Positions 34,901-45,455 of a DNA stretch of 64,000 bases are shown in pieces. The notes beneath the pieces were generated by a model, which searched no databases, was not told where the DNA came from, and worked only from the letters and a program-made list of their open reading frames with translations. Origin of the DNA: Vanessa cardui (lineage: Eukaryota; Arthropoda; Insecta; Lepidoptera; Nymphalidae); contig NC_061134.1 in NCBI RefSeq assembly GCF_905220365.1, positions 10,121,001 to 10,185,000 of the forward strand. The letters run 5' to 3'. The stretch's first letter is position 1, and every line of letters begins with the position of its first letter. The position numbers and the translations under genes are program-made.

Positions 34901-35318
34901 ATATAAAAACTTAACGCGCACCGTGTCACACATTGCTTTAATATTTTAAACCGCAGACTTCGTTTATATCCGGTAGCTTTGTTCATAGTGCCTACTTCGT
35001 CCTGGTATTGTTTGAATGTTGTAATAAATTTTATTAATATTAGTAGTCATGTATTTGTATATCTTAAATATATGTCAGCGTTAAATTGCAAATAGTCGAC
35101 GGATTGCGTATTGCATTTAACAAAATTATGTTTTTGGTAATGAAGATTTTTTATAATTAAACTGAAATTCACTTTGATAAATTATAATATCGAAAAATAA
35201 TTATTTATATTGTAAGTACAAAGTATGTTACGGTTCATAGTATGTAGGCAGTTCAGAATATTTGGACAGTTTAAAATTTCGTTATATATGTATTTTGTCT
35301 GGATTTAATTTTTTTTTA
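31914..35318. other. Longest repeat-poor stretch, anonymous
   Basis: 3.4 kb with no repeat family from the window and no convincing coding region. A pyrimidine-rich tract (TCCCCTCTCTTCTCTTCTTC) lies at about 34471-34490. Could be intronic or intergenic. Confidence 0.4.
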
Positions 35319-35599
35319 TTTTATAGATTGGCGGACGAGCATATGGCACACCTGATGGTAAGTGGTCACCATCACCCATAGACAATGAAGCTGTAAGAAA
35401 TATTAACGATTCCTCAAATCGCCAATGTGCCACCAACCTTGGGAACTAAGATGTTATGTCCCTTGTGCCTGTGTACACTGGCTCACTCACCCTTCAAACC
35501 GGGACACAACAATACTGAGTACTGTTATTTGGCGGTAGAATAACTGATCAATGGGTGGTACCTACCCAGACGGGCTTGCACAAAGCCCTACCACCAAGT
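35319..35599 (-). repeat. SINE-A copy, full length
   Basis: On the minus strand from CTTGGTGGTAGGGCTTTG to an A-rich tail (plus-strand TTTTTTTTATTTTATAG). AATTTAATT-like sequence lies on both sides (35304-35312 and 35602-35610), a possible target duplication. Confidence 0.9.
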
Positions 35600-37024
35600 A
35601 AATTTAATTGTTATATTTAATTTGAAGACATAATTTGTAATATCAAATAGTGTATAATATTAGTTAAGTTAGAATAGAAGTTGATCGATAACAATAAACT
35701 TATAACTTATAATTACACAGCCGCTTTTTTCCACTTTTTTCTACAATTAAGTGCCAGATAAATTTATTATCTATACTTATAATAAAGCTGTAGGGAGGTC
35801 AATTCTGTACATGAAATATTTTTCCAAAATAACTATCAGAGGTTGAAAAGGGGTCGATACTGATGGCAAAAATGCAATCAGTAAAATTTTTGTCTGTCTG
35901 TCTGTCTGTCCGTAGGTATAACCGTTATAGAAACAAAAACTACTCGACGGATTTTAACGAAAATTGGTACAATTATTTTTCATACTCCTGAGCTGGTTAT
36001 AGCATACTTTTCATCACGCTACAGTCAATAGGAGAAGAGCAGTGAAGAGAAATATCAGAAAATGGGAGAAGTTTCTCCATATTTTAAGCTTCCGTCGCGT
36101 GTACAACCTTAATGGTTAAAGCTACATAGAAATTGTGTGTAACGGAAATGTTCTCCTTCAAATTATGTAAAAAAATCCCATGACAGCCTTTGTCTATCTT
36201 TTATGGTTGACTCATAATAGCACGTGTCACTCCCAATAGCTTAGTAGTTCGAAGCTTTCTGATTATATTTGTCTATTCCTGCGTTTATAACGCTCTCAAT
36301 CATCCCAAATTAAAAAAAAGTTAACAGTATTAACTATTAAATAAAAAAGAAGCATAGAAATCGGTATAGAAACACCAAAGTTATACATAAAATACGCTAA
36401 TAATAAAGCTATCGCGCGTGAATACTAAATCGATACTACTATATAAATCTCTAGAGTCTGCCTGTACACTTATTTTTGTCGTAATTCGTCATAAGTATTC
36501 TTTTTATGACTGACTGACATAATTTTTACCATTTAAGACATTTTTGTCTGTCTGTATGTTCTGCTATAACTCGAGAACAGATGCACCGTACATCTTTATA
36601 AAAATTGGTATAAAGGAAAAACATATGCTTGCGCAAATGATGTGTGGATGTGTATGTATGTGTGTCATCGATACACTCAGAAACTACTTGATCGATCATT
36701 AAGATTAAATGAAGAAAGAGATTATGCTATCCCAATTGATGTAACTCACCACTAGATAGCGCTGCGATATAAATATATCAACACCGTTCAACCGGTTGCC
36801 ACGAAAATGAGTACTTTTTTCACGGAGAAAGTGATTATTTCATCTGTATCATTAAAAATAACCAACATATGACCCTTACGAGTATCACGATACATTTCTA
36901 TGCCGTTCAACCGATAAGTATAAAATATGAAATAAAAAATGAAAATCATTGATCATCATTGAATCAAATAATTTATATAAATAGAAACCACCATGCAATT
37001 GAAGAAATAAAAGATCAGAACATC

Positions 37025-37027
<3 letters not shown>

Positions 37028-37094
<67 letters not shown>
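37028..37094. repeat. (TA)n microsatellite, 67 bp
   Basis: Uninterrupted TA dinucleotide run; the two 'IYIYIY' open frames over it are artefacts of the repeat. Confidence 0.98.
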
Positions 37095-37097
<3 letters not shown>

Positions 37098-37263
37098 GCG
37101 TCATCCAAAAGAGCTACGGAAAAAACACACCAACAGGAAATACGGTAAGAAACAAATAAAATCCGAATTTCTACTTTGAGAGTTACCAAAACCGTTAGTC
37201 AACGTAATGATCAAGTTCCAGATCGTCAAATAAGCATCTTCATCAAGAGATACTGAAAAACCT

Positions 37264-38450
37264 GACGAGCGAGCCCAACGACTGGATGATCAACGATTAA
37301 AATTAACTAAGTCAAGAACTAGAACCAATCTCAATAAATCCCGATATGATCATTGGTTCAATGAATATAGTATACCCATATTGCCAGGCTATGATGTTTA
37401 AAATAAACTGCTGGTATAGTGCTACTCCACTGGCAAAATGTATATACCACAACTGGTTGAACCATCAAAACCTCTTCTTATCTACGTTACGGGAACTACT
37501 GAGGAGTCTGAATATTTCCTTAAGCATAGTAGAAATTACATTTCTTGCTTTGAAATGACATCATTTGGAGCAACAAATATTGTACAATTCAATAATTTCG
37601 CGTCTACGTTTAAAGTGTATCATATGATCGAACCAATCATATGATACACTTTAACTTCTACCACTATCTAAATAAAATCTCCAGTTTCTGGACATTTATT
37701 CCATGGACAACGTAGAAAAAGATTGATCTTCGATGCATGTTCAGTACTACAACTAATCGAGAAATCATCGCTAAATTTAGGATTATGCTTTATGAAAATA
37801 AATGTTTAGTTAAAGATTTTAAAACTGCTCTAGAAGGTGAAACAAGAAATGATTCAAAGTTATTATCAATGCAGATAGAACGCCATTGAATGCAGAGCAT
37901 GAAAGGCATTTTAATGCTGCCGTAGCTCCTGAAGTCACAGCTGTAGTTGTCGGTACCGAAATTACAAAACGAGGTGTTGTTATCATTAAGCGACACAAAA
38001 ACAATCAAGGTGTCGCTGAAACACATCAATCGTATGACAATTATTACGATTATCCAATTATAGATGGATATCATCTCGGACTGTATCAAAATATTCTCAC
38101 GACAGGCTCTGTGACATCGAAGAGTTAGTTGTATGGATTTTTTTGCATATCGTATAATGATTTGATTTGAATGATTAGAGATAATCAATCTAACCATATT
38201 CTGAAGTGTCGTCAACTGTTTTAACAATTCATTGTTGACATGTACGCTATGGTCGAGAACGAACGATTAAACTACATTCGATACAACCAATCAAAACTCT
38301 GAGCCAAAGAGTACATTTATTTACGAGATACAATATCGAGTGATATAGTATCTGCTGATATTAGACAAAGATCTTCGTACAGTGGAAGTCCAAGACATAT
38401 GCACGAATATGCTCAGGATACTTTGATGTACGTTCGCAAGTAATGACGAG
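37264..38450 (+). pseudogene. Helitron Rep (helicase-like N region), broken
   Basis: Homologous blocks occur in order but in shifting frames: ERAQRLDDQRLKLTKSRTR (from 37270), GKMYIPQLVEPSKPLL and CFEMTSFGATNIVQFNNFAS (37438-37600), REIIAKF..LYENKCLVKDFKTALEGETR (37757-37850), ERHFNAAVAPEVTAVVVGTE and VAETHQSYD..YPIIDGYHL (37886-38080), then FIVDMYAMVENERLNYIRYN and SGSPRHMHEYAQDTLMYVRK (about 38228-38440). These match the Helitron_like_N region upstream of the HUH motif. The HUH nuclease motif and helicase are absent, so most of the protein is deleted. A hairpin duplication (37610-37654) sits in the reading frame. Confidence 0.87.
37610..37654. repeat. Perfect 19-bp hairpin, 7-nt loop
   Basis: TTAAAGTGTATCATATGAT and its exact reverse complement flank CGAACCA. 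Lies in the decayed Rep sequence. Confidence 0.95.
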
Positions 38451-38861
38451 CTTGTAAATGTAATAACATCGATATTCGATAGAACCGGATAAAAGAAGAC
38501 GTGTTGTTTTGATGCAAACTTTTACAGACTATAGAAATTTAATTAAAAACTTTATCGTACCTATATAAATTCGTATAAGCATGAGTGTTATGACCAATCT
38601 GCAGCCTATCCTATCGAGAACATCATTGAAGAAGATGAAATAGATGACGAATATTAAATATTTTTTTTTATATAAGAATTTGATTAGATCTCGAATGTTT
38701 CTTGATTTGTTGCTTTATTATTGGTACATTGTTGATGATCAGTAATTAAATACAAAATGAAAAAAAAAAATATTTTTTTTGCGACTAATGTTCAGCGAAG
38801 CGGGCGGGTATAGCTAGTATTGAAATAATAAACGTATCAATATGAAGTAATAAGCACGTTT

Positions 38862-38955
38862 GTACCAATTCCCAACGTTGGTTATGTGTTGGCGATGTAA
38901 GGAATAGTTATAATGTTTTATGGTGCCAATGTCTAGAGCCATAACTTTTATACAT
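38862..38955 (+). repeat. Degenerate SINE-A fragment
   Basis: CCCAACGTTGGTTATGTGTT, GGCGATGTAAGGAATAGTTA and GGTGCCAATGTCTA follow the SINE-A middle part. Confidence 0.55.
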
Positions 38956-39445
38956 AATAGAATAAAAACACAGAAGAAAAACCGTAGGTAGTAACTAGTT
39001 GCACTAGTAACTATGAAAATTAGTTTTTAGTAAAAGCAGTCGTGCTATGCCTGGAAACACGTACTATTAATTCTGAATACACCACCTTATTAAACCGGCA
39101 ATCAGTAATTCTTTGCGTTCCTGAACAAAGATTGCGTACATACTGGGGTAAATTCAACTGAATTTTAACGTGTTTGATATGTGTTTATACACTGAATATT
39201 TCATACTGTATGGTTAAAGCAAGCGTTAAAAGTTCCCAAGGCCAGTTGGCTGAAAGCATTAAATGGATATATGAATTGGTTGATAAGTCTCACAAAGGTA
39301 GTGTCTTTAATATTGCTACAGTAAAAAAAATCTGCTAATAAATAGACAAAAAGGTTTTAATAAACGCACGTAGATCGATAACACTCAATGAAGGCAACTG
39401 ACAGAACATTTCAGTAGATAAGTCGTCGGCAACATATGTTGAATA
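38956..39445. other. Anonymous DNA
   Basis: Nothing recognised. Confidence 0.4.
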
Positions 39446-39660
39446 CATAGTATATAATAAAACAAAGTCGGTCATCGTTGTCTGTCCTGTCTATGTATGC
39501 TTAGATCTATAAAATTACCCAACGGGTTTTGATGCGTTTTTTTAATAAAAAGATTTAATTCAATAGTAAGGTTTATATGTATCATACATGCGCAATAAAG
39601 TGGAGAAACAGTGTTAAATAATTCTAAATTTAGATCGTTGCGTGTGCATTGAAATAATGA
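39446..39660 (+). mobile_element. Degenerate Helitron-derived repeat
   Basis: AACAAAGTCGGTCATCGTTG, CTATGTATGCTTAGATCTAT, AAAATTACCCAACGGGTTTT parallel the better copy at 40405-40648. The CTAG end is missing. Confidence 0.55.
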
Positions 39661-40170
39661 CAATACTTTTTATTTTATTAGATAAATCGAGATAAATACA
39701 AAAAAAAGTGGCCTCTCTACAAATCTCGCGATTCTCGTGTAAAGGCAATTCGCAAAAAAATATGAAATACCGTGTAAATGAACACTCTTTACACGAGTAC
39801 CCTCCGTGTTTTCTGCGGGAAAAAATCCGAACGGCCTTTTAATACGGTTATCTTACTGTGAAGTCCCATTCGAAATGAGGGCTCGGTTACAATGAAATTT
39901 TTATTTTTCTTTTCACTTTTCAAAAGTATTTTTGTTGAGGGTTTTATTTTAATTGGTATGATGTTTGAGTGTTTACTTTAAAAGTTGTTTTCGTGTAAAT
40001 AACTTTTTTCTGCATTTAGGAGTTTTTTATTTCTATTTTTTATTCCATTAATGTGTTTATACTGTATAAATTATCTTTTTTCTAATGTTATTCTATCTAG
40101 CGATATTCTGCAGCTTTGTTCATGGAAAATTACATTGAAAACGTAACTATTGTCTACATCATGAATAAAT
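39661..40170. other. Anonymous DNA
   Basis: No gene. Poly(T)-rich around 39898-40080. Confidence 0.4.
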
Positions 40171-40404
40171 ACGACGACCTCCGTGGTCGAGTGGTGTGTA
40201 CGCCGGTTTGCATGGGTACGCCACTCCGAGGTCCCGGGTTCGACTCCCAGCCAAGTCGATGTAGATTATCATTAAGTTTCTATGTTGTCTTGGGTCTGGG
40301 TGTTTGTGGTACCTTCGTTACTTCTGTTTTTCCATAATACAAGTACTTTAGCTACTTATATTAGGATCAGAGTAATGTTTGTAATGTTGTCTCATATTTA
40401 TTTA
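40171..40404 (+). repeat. SINE-E, full-length reference copy
   Basis: A tRNA-like head with a good A box (TGGTCGAGTGG) and B box (GGTTCGACTCC) at about 40185-40250, then a body TTGTGGTACCTTCGTTACTT, ACTTATATTAGGATCAGAGT and the tail CTCATATTTATTTATTATTA. The internal pol III promoter identifies a tRNA-derived SINE. It is not a working tRNA: the acceptor stem does not close and the body follows directly. Confidence 0.88.
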
Positions 40405-40648
40405 TTATTATAAATAGTAGAAAACAAAGTCGCTTAACGCTATCTGTCACTATGCGTGGTATGTATGCTTAGGTATTTAAAATTACGCAATAGATTTTGA
40501 TACGTTTTGCGATAGATAGAGTGATTCGAGCGGAATGATTCTGTATATAATACGTGTACAATATAGAAAAGAAACACTGATAATTTTGTTATTCTCTACT
40601 TTATTTAGTATCAACATTAAATCCGTGCGAACCTGGTCGGGTCGCTAG
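40405..40648 (+). mobile_element. Short non-autonomous Helitron
   Basis: Ends CGGGTCGCTAG at 40648 followed by T. The body has AAACAAAGTCGCTTAACGC, CTATCTGTCACTATGC and ATTACGCAATAGATTTTGAT. The TC end is not clear; the element abuts the SINE-E tail. Confidence 0.7.
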
Positions 40649-41440
40649 TTTAAAAGAAAAAAAATGAAAGAATTTTACTGTTTTGATTTTTATGCGCAAA
40701 ACTCTGGATCAGAGTGTTTAACAAATTATCTATTTACATCAACTAATCACATTATAAATTATTTTGAATTATGTATAGGAGGAGGACAAAGATTAATATT
40801 TTTAATTATTATAATTAACAGAGAAGACAATCGTTCTATTTAAATGTGTGTTAACAACTAAAAAATCTTAATAAAAAATATAGTATGTTTGTGTAACGTA
40901 TCTGTGAATATCTGTGATATGTTTTGTCTATGAAGTCTTCTAAGTTCCAGCATCGTGGTCTGCGCCTTACACCAATAAACTCTGATTAAAATTTAATCAA
41001 GTGCACAACGAAGAGCGCGTTTTTGCTGACAATCTTCCGGTTTAATATTGTAACATATTCTGATTTCCTTAGTTATTAAACAAACCTGATTTAATTGTAT
41101 TCAGACATAAAATAAGCTCACCTTATCTCGTTTTATAACAAATTAACAAGGCTCTTTTTCACTTGGTTTTTTTAGATACACAAAAACATAGTTTCGAGCA
41201 ACATCCCGGGAAAGAAAATTCAGGATAATGAAAATGTTGTTTACTCGACGTCCACAAAACAGACCTACTCGAAATTGATTGTAGTTTCTTAAGCTCGTTA
41301 TTATTGCTAATTTACCTAAGAAACGAATTCTTAAACTATAACCTGTAAATTTGTCATTTTGGCGATTGAGGGACAGCTAGGTGGAAAATCTTGAAATTTA
41401 TTCCAGCATACTATACCAATTCAATTTGGTATACATAGAT
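40649..41440. other. Anonymous DNA
   Basis: Nothing recognised. Confidence 0.4.
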
Positions 41441-41714
41441 GAGTCGAGATGGCCCAGTGGTTAGAACGTGTGCTTCTTAACCGCTAATTCATGTGCTTAA
41501 TTTGTCTTTATAATTCATCTCGTGCTCAGCGGTGAAGTAAAACATCGTGAGGAAACCTGCATGTGACAAATTTCATAAAAATTCTGCCACATGTGCATTC
41601 CACCAACCCGCATTGGAACAGCGTGGTGGAATATGTTCCAAACCTTCTCCTAAAAGGGAGAGGAGGCTTTTTAGCCCAGCAGTGGGAATTTACAGGCTGT
41701 TGTTGTTGTTGTGT
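41441..41714 (+). repeat. SINE-B, reference copy
   Basis: tRNA-like head GAGTCGAGATGGCCCAGTGG with A box TGGCCCAGTGG. In this copy the segment with the B box (GGTTCAAACCC in the copy at 62898) is deleted. The body has CTCGTGCTCAGCGGTGAAG, AAACATCGTGAGGAAACCTG, TTCTGCCACATGTGCATTCC, AACAGCGTGGTGGAATATG and GGGAGAGGAGGC; the tail is CAGGCTGTTGTTGTTGTTG. The (TGT)n tail suggests mobilisation by a LINE with that 3' repeat. Confidence 0.88.
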
Positions 41715-41784
41715 TGGTAATATTAATTACATCCATCATACATTTTAAAGACAGATATTATTTTAAAAACAAAAACAGTTCAAT

Positions 41785-41990
41785 TACACCGATTTTCATA
41801 GGTACGCTACTCCGAGGTCCTGGGTTCAATCCCGGCTGAGTCGATGTAGAAAAAGTTCATTAGTTTTCTATGTTGTTTTGATGGTGGGTGGGTTGTTGTG
41901 TTTGTGGTACCGTCGTTACTTCTGATGTTCCATAACAAGTCCTTTAGCTACTTACATTGTGATCACAGTAATGTATGTGATGCTGGGTAG
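41785..41990 (+). repeat. SINE-E copy, 5'-truncated head
   Basis: Starts within the tRNA-like part (TACACCGATTTTCATAGGTA), keeps the B box GGGTTCAATCCC, and includes GTGTTTGTGGTACCGTCGTT and ACATTGTGATCACAGTAATG. The A box is lost. Ends before the TTTA tail. Confidence 0.86.
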
Positions 41991-42255
41991 TAATTTTTTT
42001 TATGGAAATGGTCAATTAACAGAAATTTCAAATGAAAAAGTACAATGTAGTATCAGTCCTAACTGCCCCTTAAATTTCTAACGACCATGACAGCGACCAC
42101 ACTGTATTAAGGGTTTATAGGTATTATATATGTTTGTAGCAGAATTTATATTAGACTTCTCAACGACTATTTTTGTACTAAGAAGCCTTTAAGTAGATCT
42201 CTTTGCCAAAATGTATATGTATCCACTTATATTCATCGTGATACGAGAGAAAATA

Positions 42256-42477
42256 AATTGAACCACCAATTGGAAGAATTAGGAATGGAGATTTAAAAAA
42301 AAAGTTCATAACTTTTTGCTTTCAACTTATAAACTTATAGGACATCAATGATTATTAAGAAAATATCAATCCTGATTTATTCACCGACAAACCTGCCTTA
42401 AATGTATAATATTTAGCCCTACGTCTAAAGAGTGTAAAAGTGGCGTTTATTCCCTTCTTCCAATTGGTGGTTCAATT
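42256..42477. mobile_element. MITE with perfect 23-bp inverted ends
   Basis: 42256-42278 (AATTGAACCACCAATTGGAA then GAA) is the exact reverse complement of 42455-42477. 222 bases, non-coding, flanked by ATA on both sides (42253-42255, 42478-42480), a possible 3-bp duplication. Confidence 0.8.
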
Positions 42478-42868
42478 ATATTTACACTCACTTTTATTTA
42501 CTTTTAAGCACAATATGTGTTATACACACAAAACAGGCACAGAAAACTCAATGATGTTGAACGGACGGAAATTCGATATTTTTGGTCAAAAATTTCGCAC
42601 ACGCGACCATATTGTTTAAACACGAAAATTCCAAAAACATAATATAAATTGATAGCTATATAGTTTGAAGACGTTTCTTTTTTCTTCAGTCAAAAAAATT
42701 AACCATACTAAATTCGTCAGAGACGTTAATAAGGCAAATGGTTTTGGGTCACTTCACACTAAACAATTTTTAAAAAAAGAATAGATTAACGACGCTGGTA
42801 GCGACTCATCAAGAGACACATGTCTTTCAAAACGAATATTTTATATAATTTATGAATTAGTCGAATTT
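42478..42868. other. Anonymous DNA
   Basis: Nothing recognised. Confidence 0.4.
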
Positions 42869-43150
42869 ACTTGGTGGTAGGGCTTTGTGCGAGCCCGCCT
42901 GGGTAGGTACCACCCACTCATCACATGTTCTACCTCTAAACAACAGTACGCAGTATTGTTGTGTTCCAGTTTGAAGGGTGAGTGAGCCAGTGTAACTACA
43001 GTCACTAGGGACATAGCATCTTAGTTCCCAAGGTAAGTGGCGCATTGACGATGTAAGGAATAGTTCTTACAGCGTCATTGTCTGTGGGCGATGGTGACCA
43101 CTTACCAGCAGGTGGTCCATATGCTCGTCCCTCAAATTATTCCATAAAAA
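42869..43150 (+). repeat. SINE-A, reference copy, full length
   Basis: Head ACTTGGTGGTAGGGCTTTGT, GGTAGGTACCACCCACTCAT, then GTTTGAAGGGTGAGTGAGCC, AGGGACATAGCATCTTAGTT, GCGCATTGACGATGTAAGGA, GACCACTTACCAGCAGGTGG, and the end ATTCCATAAAAAA. The last ~60 bases match the tail of the CR1-D LINE (18918-18978). No tRNA-type A or B box was found. I call it a SINE by length, A tail, 5' truncations and the shared LINE tail. Confidence 0.88.
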
Positions 43151-43499
43151 ATCCATTTTAGTGTGACAACAATCTAGTAATTTTTAGAATATGTGTAGAA
43201 TAGGATTGTATTATGTATTATATTGCTATACATATCGGTTTCAATAATAGTTAAGTTCTCCTGAAAGGTTTTGGTCAACTGTTTCGGTCATATTGTTATA
43301 TTTCACAAGTATGTGCCCAGTATCTTATGAAGCAGCAATCAATCATAACTGTATGGATTTCAAGCGCACGACCAATAACGTTAAGGACTTACCGAGATAT
43401 AGGATAAAATACATAATACACATAGAACTATATGTGTACTTATTATGTGTTATCTTATATGTGCAGTGTATGTGTAATATTACAATTATTGTACCCTTT
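43151..43499. other. Anonymous DNA
   Basis: The open frame 43293-43556 runs into the family-L repeat and is not recognised. Confidence 0.4.
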
Positions 43500-43645
43500 C
43501 ATCCAGCCCAAAGGTTGTCTGGAAGAGATCGCTGTTATAGCGATAAGGTCGCCTGATGAATTGATGCACCTTTTGTAAATGTTAATCCCTGTGTATAATT
43601 TAGTTTTAAGTATTATTGTAATGAAGCATAAATAAATAAATAAAC
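43500..43645 (+). repeat. Family L tail
   Basis: GTCTGGAAGAGATCGCTGTT, ATAGCGATAAGGTCGCCTG and the tail CATAAATAAATAAATAAA. Confidence 0.68.
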
Positions 43646-43697
43646 CCCTACCTAACTCTGAGATGATTTAGATAAATGAAAAATTCTGGCCAAATAA

Positions 43698-43805
43698 GTT
43701 TTGAAATAAAACTAGTTATAACGGATTTGAATCGCGTTTATTAATTATTTTTAACATCCCGACGTTTCGAGTACTTTACAGCGTTCGTGGCCACGGGTAG
43801 ACTTT
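43698..43805 (+). mobile_element. Family-F element, single arm
   Basis: TTGAAATAAAACTAGTTATA, CATCCCGACGTTTCGAGTAC and GCGTTCGTGGCCACGGGTAG. No fold-back partner and no clear target duplication. Confidence 0.75.
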
Positions 43806-44452
43806 AAGACAACATTACAAATATGTTTTGTATTTTTTTTGTTGTATAAAATGTATGTTATTTAATAAAAAGTGATAAAAGTAAATCCGTTGTATTTATT
43901 TACCATTTCATCCATACACATACATAGAAAGAGAGATATAAACACACATAAACCACTTATGAAAAATGATAATATGAGATACAAAACGCTTGATTCTGTA
44001 ATAATAATACTTATAGTTTCAGGTAAGTATATATAATGTGTTTTCGTATCAACCCAGAGGTCATCCTTCCGAAGGAACTTAATGACCCGGAAACACTTGG
44101 ATGCCCGCCTAATCGAACGAAGTTGACTGAGTATGACGATGGCATATATTATTACGTTGGAATTACCATCAACAAAATATACGACTATAAAGTTTCTTCT
44201 ATATAAGAAGCATTCAATTATAATAATGATTATAGATTATAACTGGCATATAGGAACGCAACCTTATTTGTTTAGTAGTTGGCAACTTTTTTTTTTTTAC
44301 TTTGTCTTAAACGGTGATTGACATTTTAGGTTGTAACCTTTTATGGTAACAATATACGAATCTATCGATTAAGGCTTCAATAGTTACTGACTAATAGTGA
44401 CTGACATATAATATAGAATACATAATTTAATTCTATGTTTCATTCAAGAAGA
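43806..44452. other. Anonymous DNA
   Basis: No gene or repeat recognised. Confidence 0.4.
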
Positions 44453-44728
44453 AGATAATTTACTAGAAAGTTTTTTGTGTGACAAAAGGGGTAATACGTA
44501 GTTTGTATGGAAAACTGACATTTTTGAGGCTATAAGTATGGTAATTGATTTTTGATTGAACAAACAGTCAGTTGATAGTATTGTTATTATATAGATAATT
44601 TAATAGAAATTTTTTTGTGTGACAAAAGGGGTAATACGTAGTTTGTATGGAAAACTGACATTTTTGAGGCTATAAGTATGGTAATTGATTTTTGATTGAA
44701 CAACAGTCAGTTGATAGTATTGTTATTA
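44453..44728. repeat. Tandem duplication, two 140-bp units
   Basis: 44453-44592 and 44593-44728 are nearly identical (GTGTGACAAAAGGGGTAATA at 44477 and again 140 bases on). They differ by a few substitutions and short indels, such as AACAAACAGTC against AACAACAGTC. Non-coding. Confidence 0.95.
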
Positions 44729-45451
44729 AAAAAATTGAATTCCAGTTGGTTTCTTTAATTAACAACGTTAATATTAATAAACCTCCTTGAAATAAATGAA
44801 TATTCAAACATTCCTTTTCGGACTCACTGACGTACAACAAAATTGTAAGCTGAAATTTTTAGGCTGTGTTGTGTCCTCAGAAACTACGAAAAGCTTTTCT
44901 CTGCCTGAACTCTTACCAGTTGTATTAAATTTGACGCCCCATTAGATTCCCATAATAATAGAGCGTGCACAAGAATATGTATCGTATGTTTTCGATCGCT
45001 AGTCCTAGAGAGTGACCAGCGTAACTGTTGAGGTTAGGAGGAGAGGATCTGAATTGTATTAAGTAGCCTTAGAAATAAACTAACAAAGTATCTACTTCGA
45101 ACGAACTGAATCCTTAACAAACACAATGTTTGTAACATAACTGTTTGTGAGCAGAATACAGCGCATGGAACGGTTCGGAACTCGTTATCTATAACTATAT
45201 AGTTGTCGCGCTCGGCAGAAGTTGCTCAGTCTAGTTTGATTGTGTAGTGTTTTTACGACTAACTAGTGACTGGAATTTTCTCGAAGCTTCCACTAGATCG
45301 GACGTTACTGATCGTCTTGACTCAATATTGTATTGTTGGCAGTTTCGCATTTCAATGCGACTCCTTTCGTACGAGTAGTGTGAAATATTCGTACACTTTT
45401 CTTAGTTATTAAAAATTTTTTAATACACGAAAATTTGAATACTGTCAGAAA
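44729..45451. other. Anonymous DNA, GC-richer before the LTR
   Basis: 45140-45400 is less AT-rich than its surroundings and contains an arthropod initiator-like TCAGTC at about 45227. No reading frame or TATA box supports a gene start. The retrotransposon then interrupts the sequence. Confidence 0.35.
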
Positions 45452-45455
45452 TACA
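45452..45455. repeat. Target-site duplication, left (TACA)
   Basis: TACA precedes the 5' LTR and recurs right after the 3' LTR at 50466-50469. ATACA (5 bp) is possible if the LTR ends one base earlier. Confidence 0.8.

Larger units (their letters stand above)
35770..38817 (+). mobile_element. Helitron, ~3.05 kb, decayed
   Basis: Begins TCTATACTTATAATAAAGC directly after A35769 and ends GGGTATAGCTAG directly before T38818. The 5' region (35770-36950) contains GTCTGTCTGTCTGTCTG and the TACTCGACGGATTTTAACG segment typical of lepidopteran Helitrons. From about 37264 it carries remnants of the Rep protein. A (TA)n microsatellite interrupts the left part. Terminal motifs, A|T insertion site and protein remnants agree. 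Confidence 0.87.

Noticed and set aside
31914..35318. Host gene in the repeat-poor stretch
   Set aside because: No frame longer than 70 codons, no splice-joined conserved blocks recognised; repeat poverty alone is not evidence for a gene.
36956..37189. Open frames with IYIYIY runs on both strands
   Set aside because: Produced by the (TA)n microsatellite.
37790..38227. 145-codon minus-strand frame
   Set aside because: Antisense to Helitron Rep remnants that are clear on the plus strand.
40171..40260. Possible tRNA gene (good A and B boxes)
   Set aside because: No closing acceptor stem, followed by a SINE body and tail, with several truncated relatives in the window: it is the head of SINE-E.
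44453..44728. Possible CRISPR-like repeat array
   Set aside because: Only two 140-bp units and no spacer pattern; a simple tandem duplication in a eukaryotic genome.
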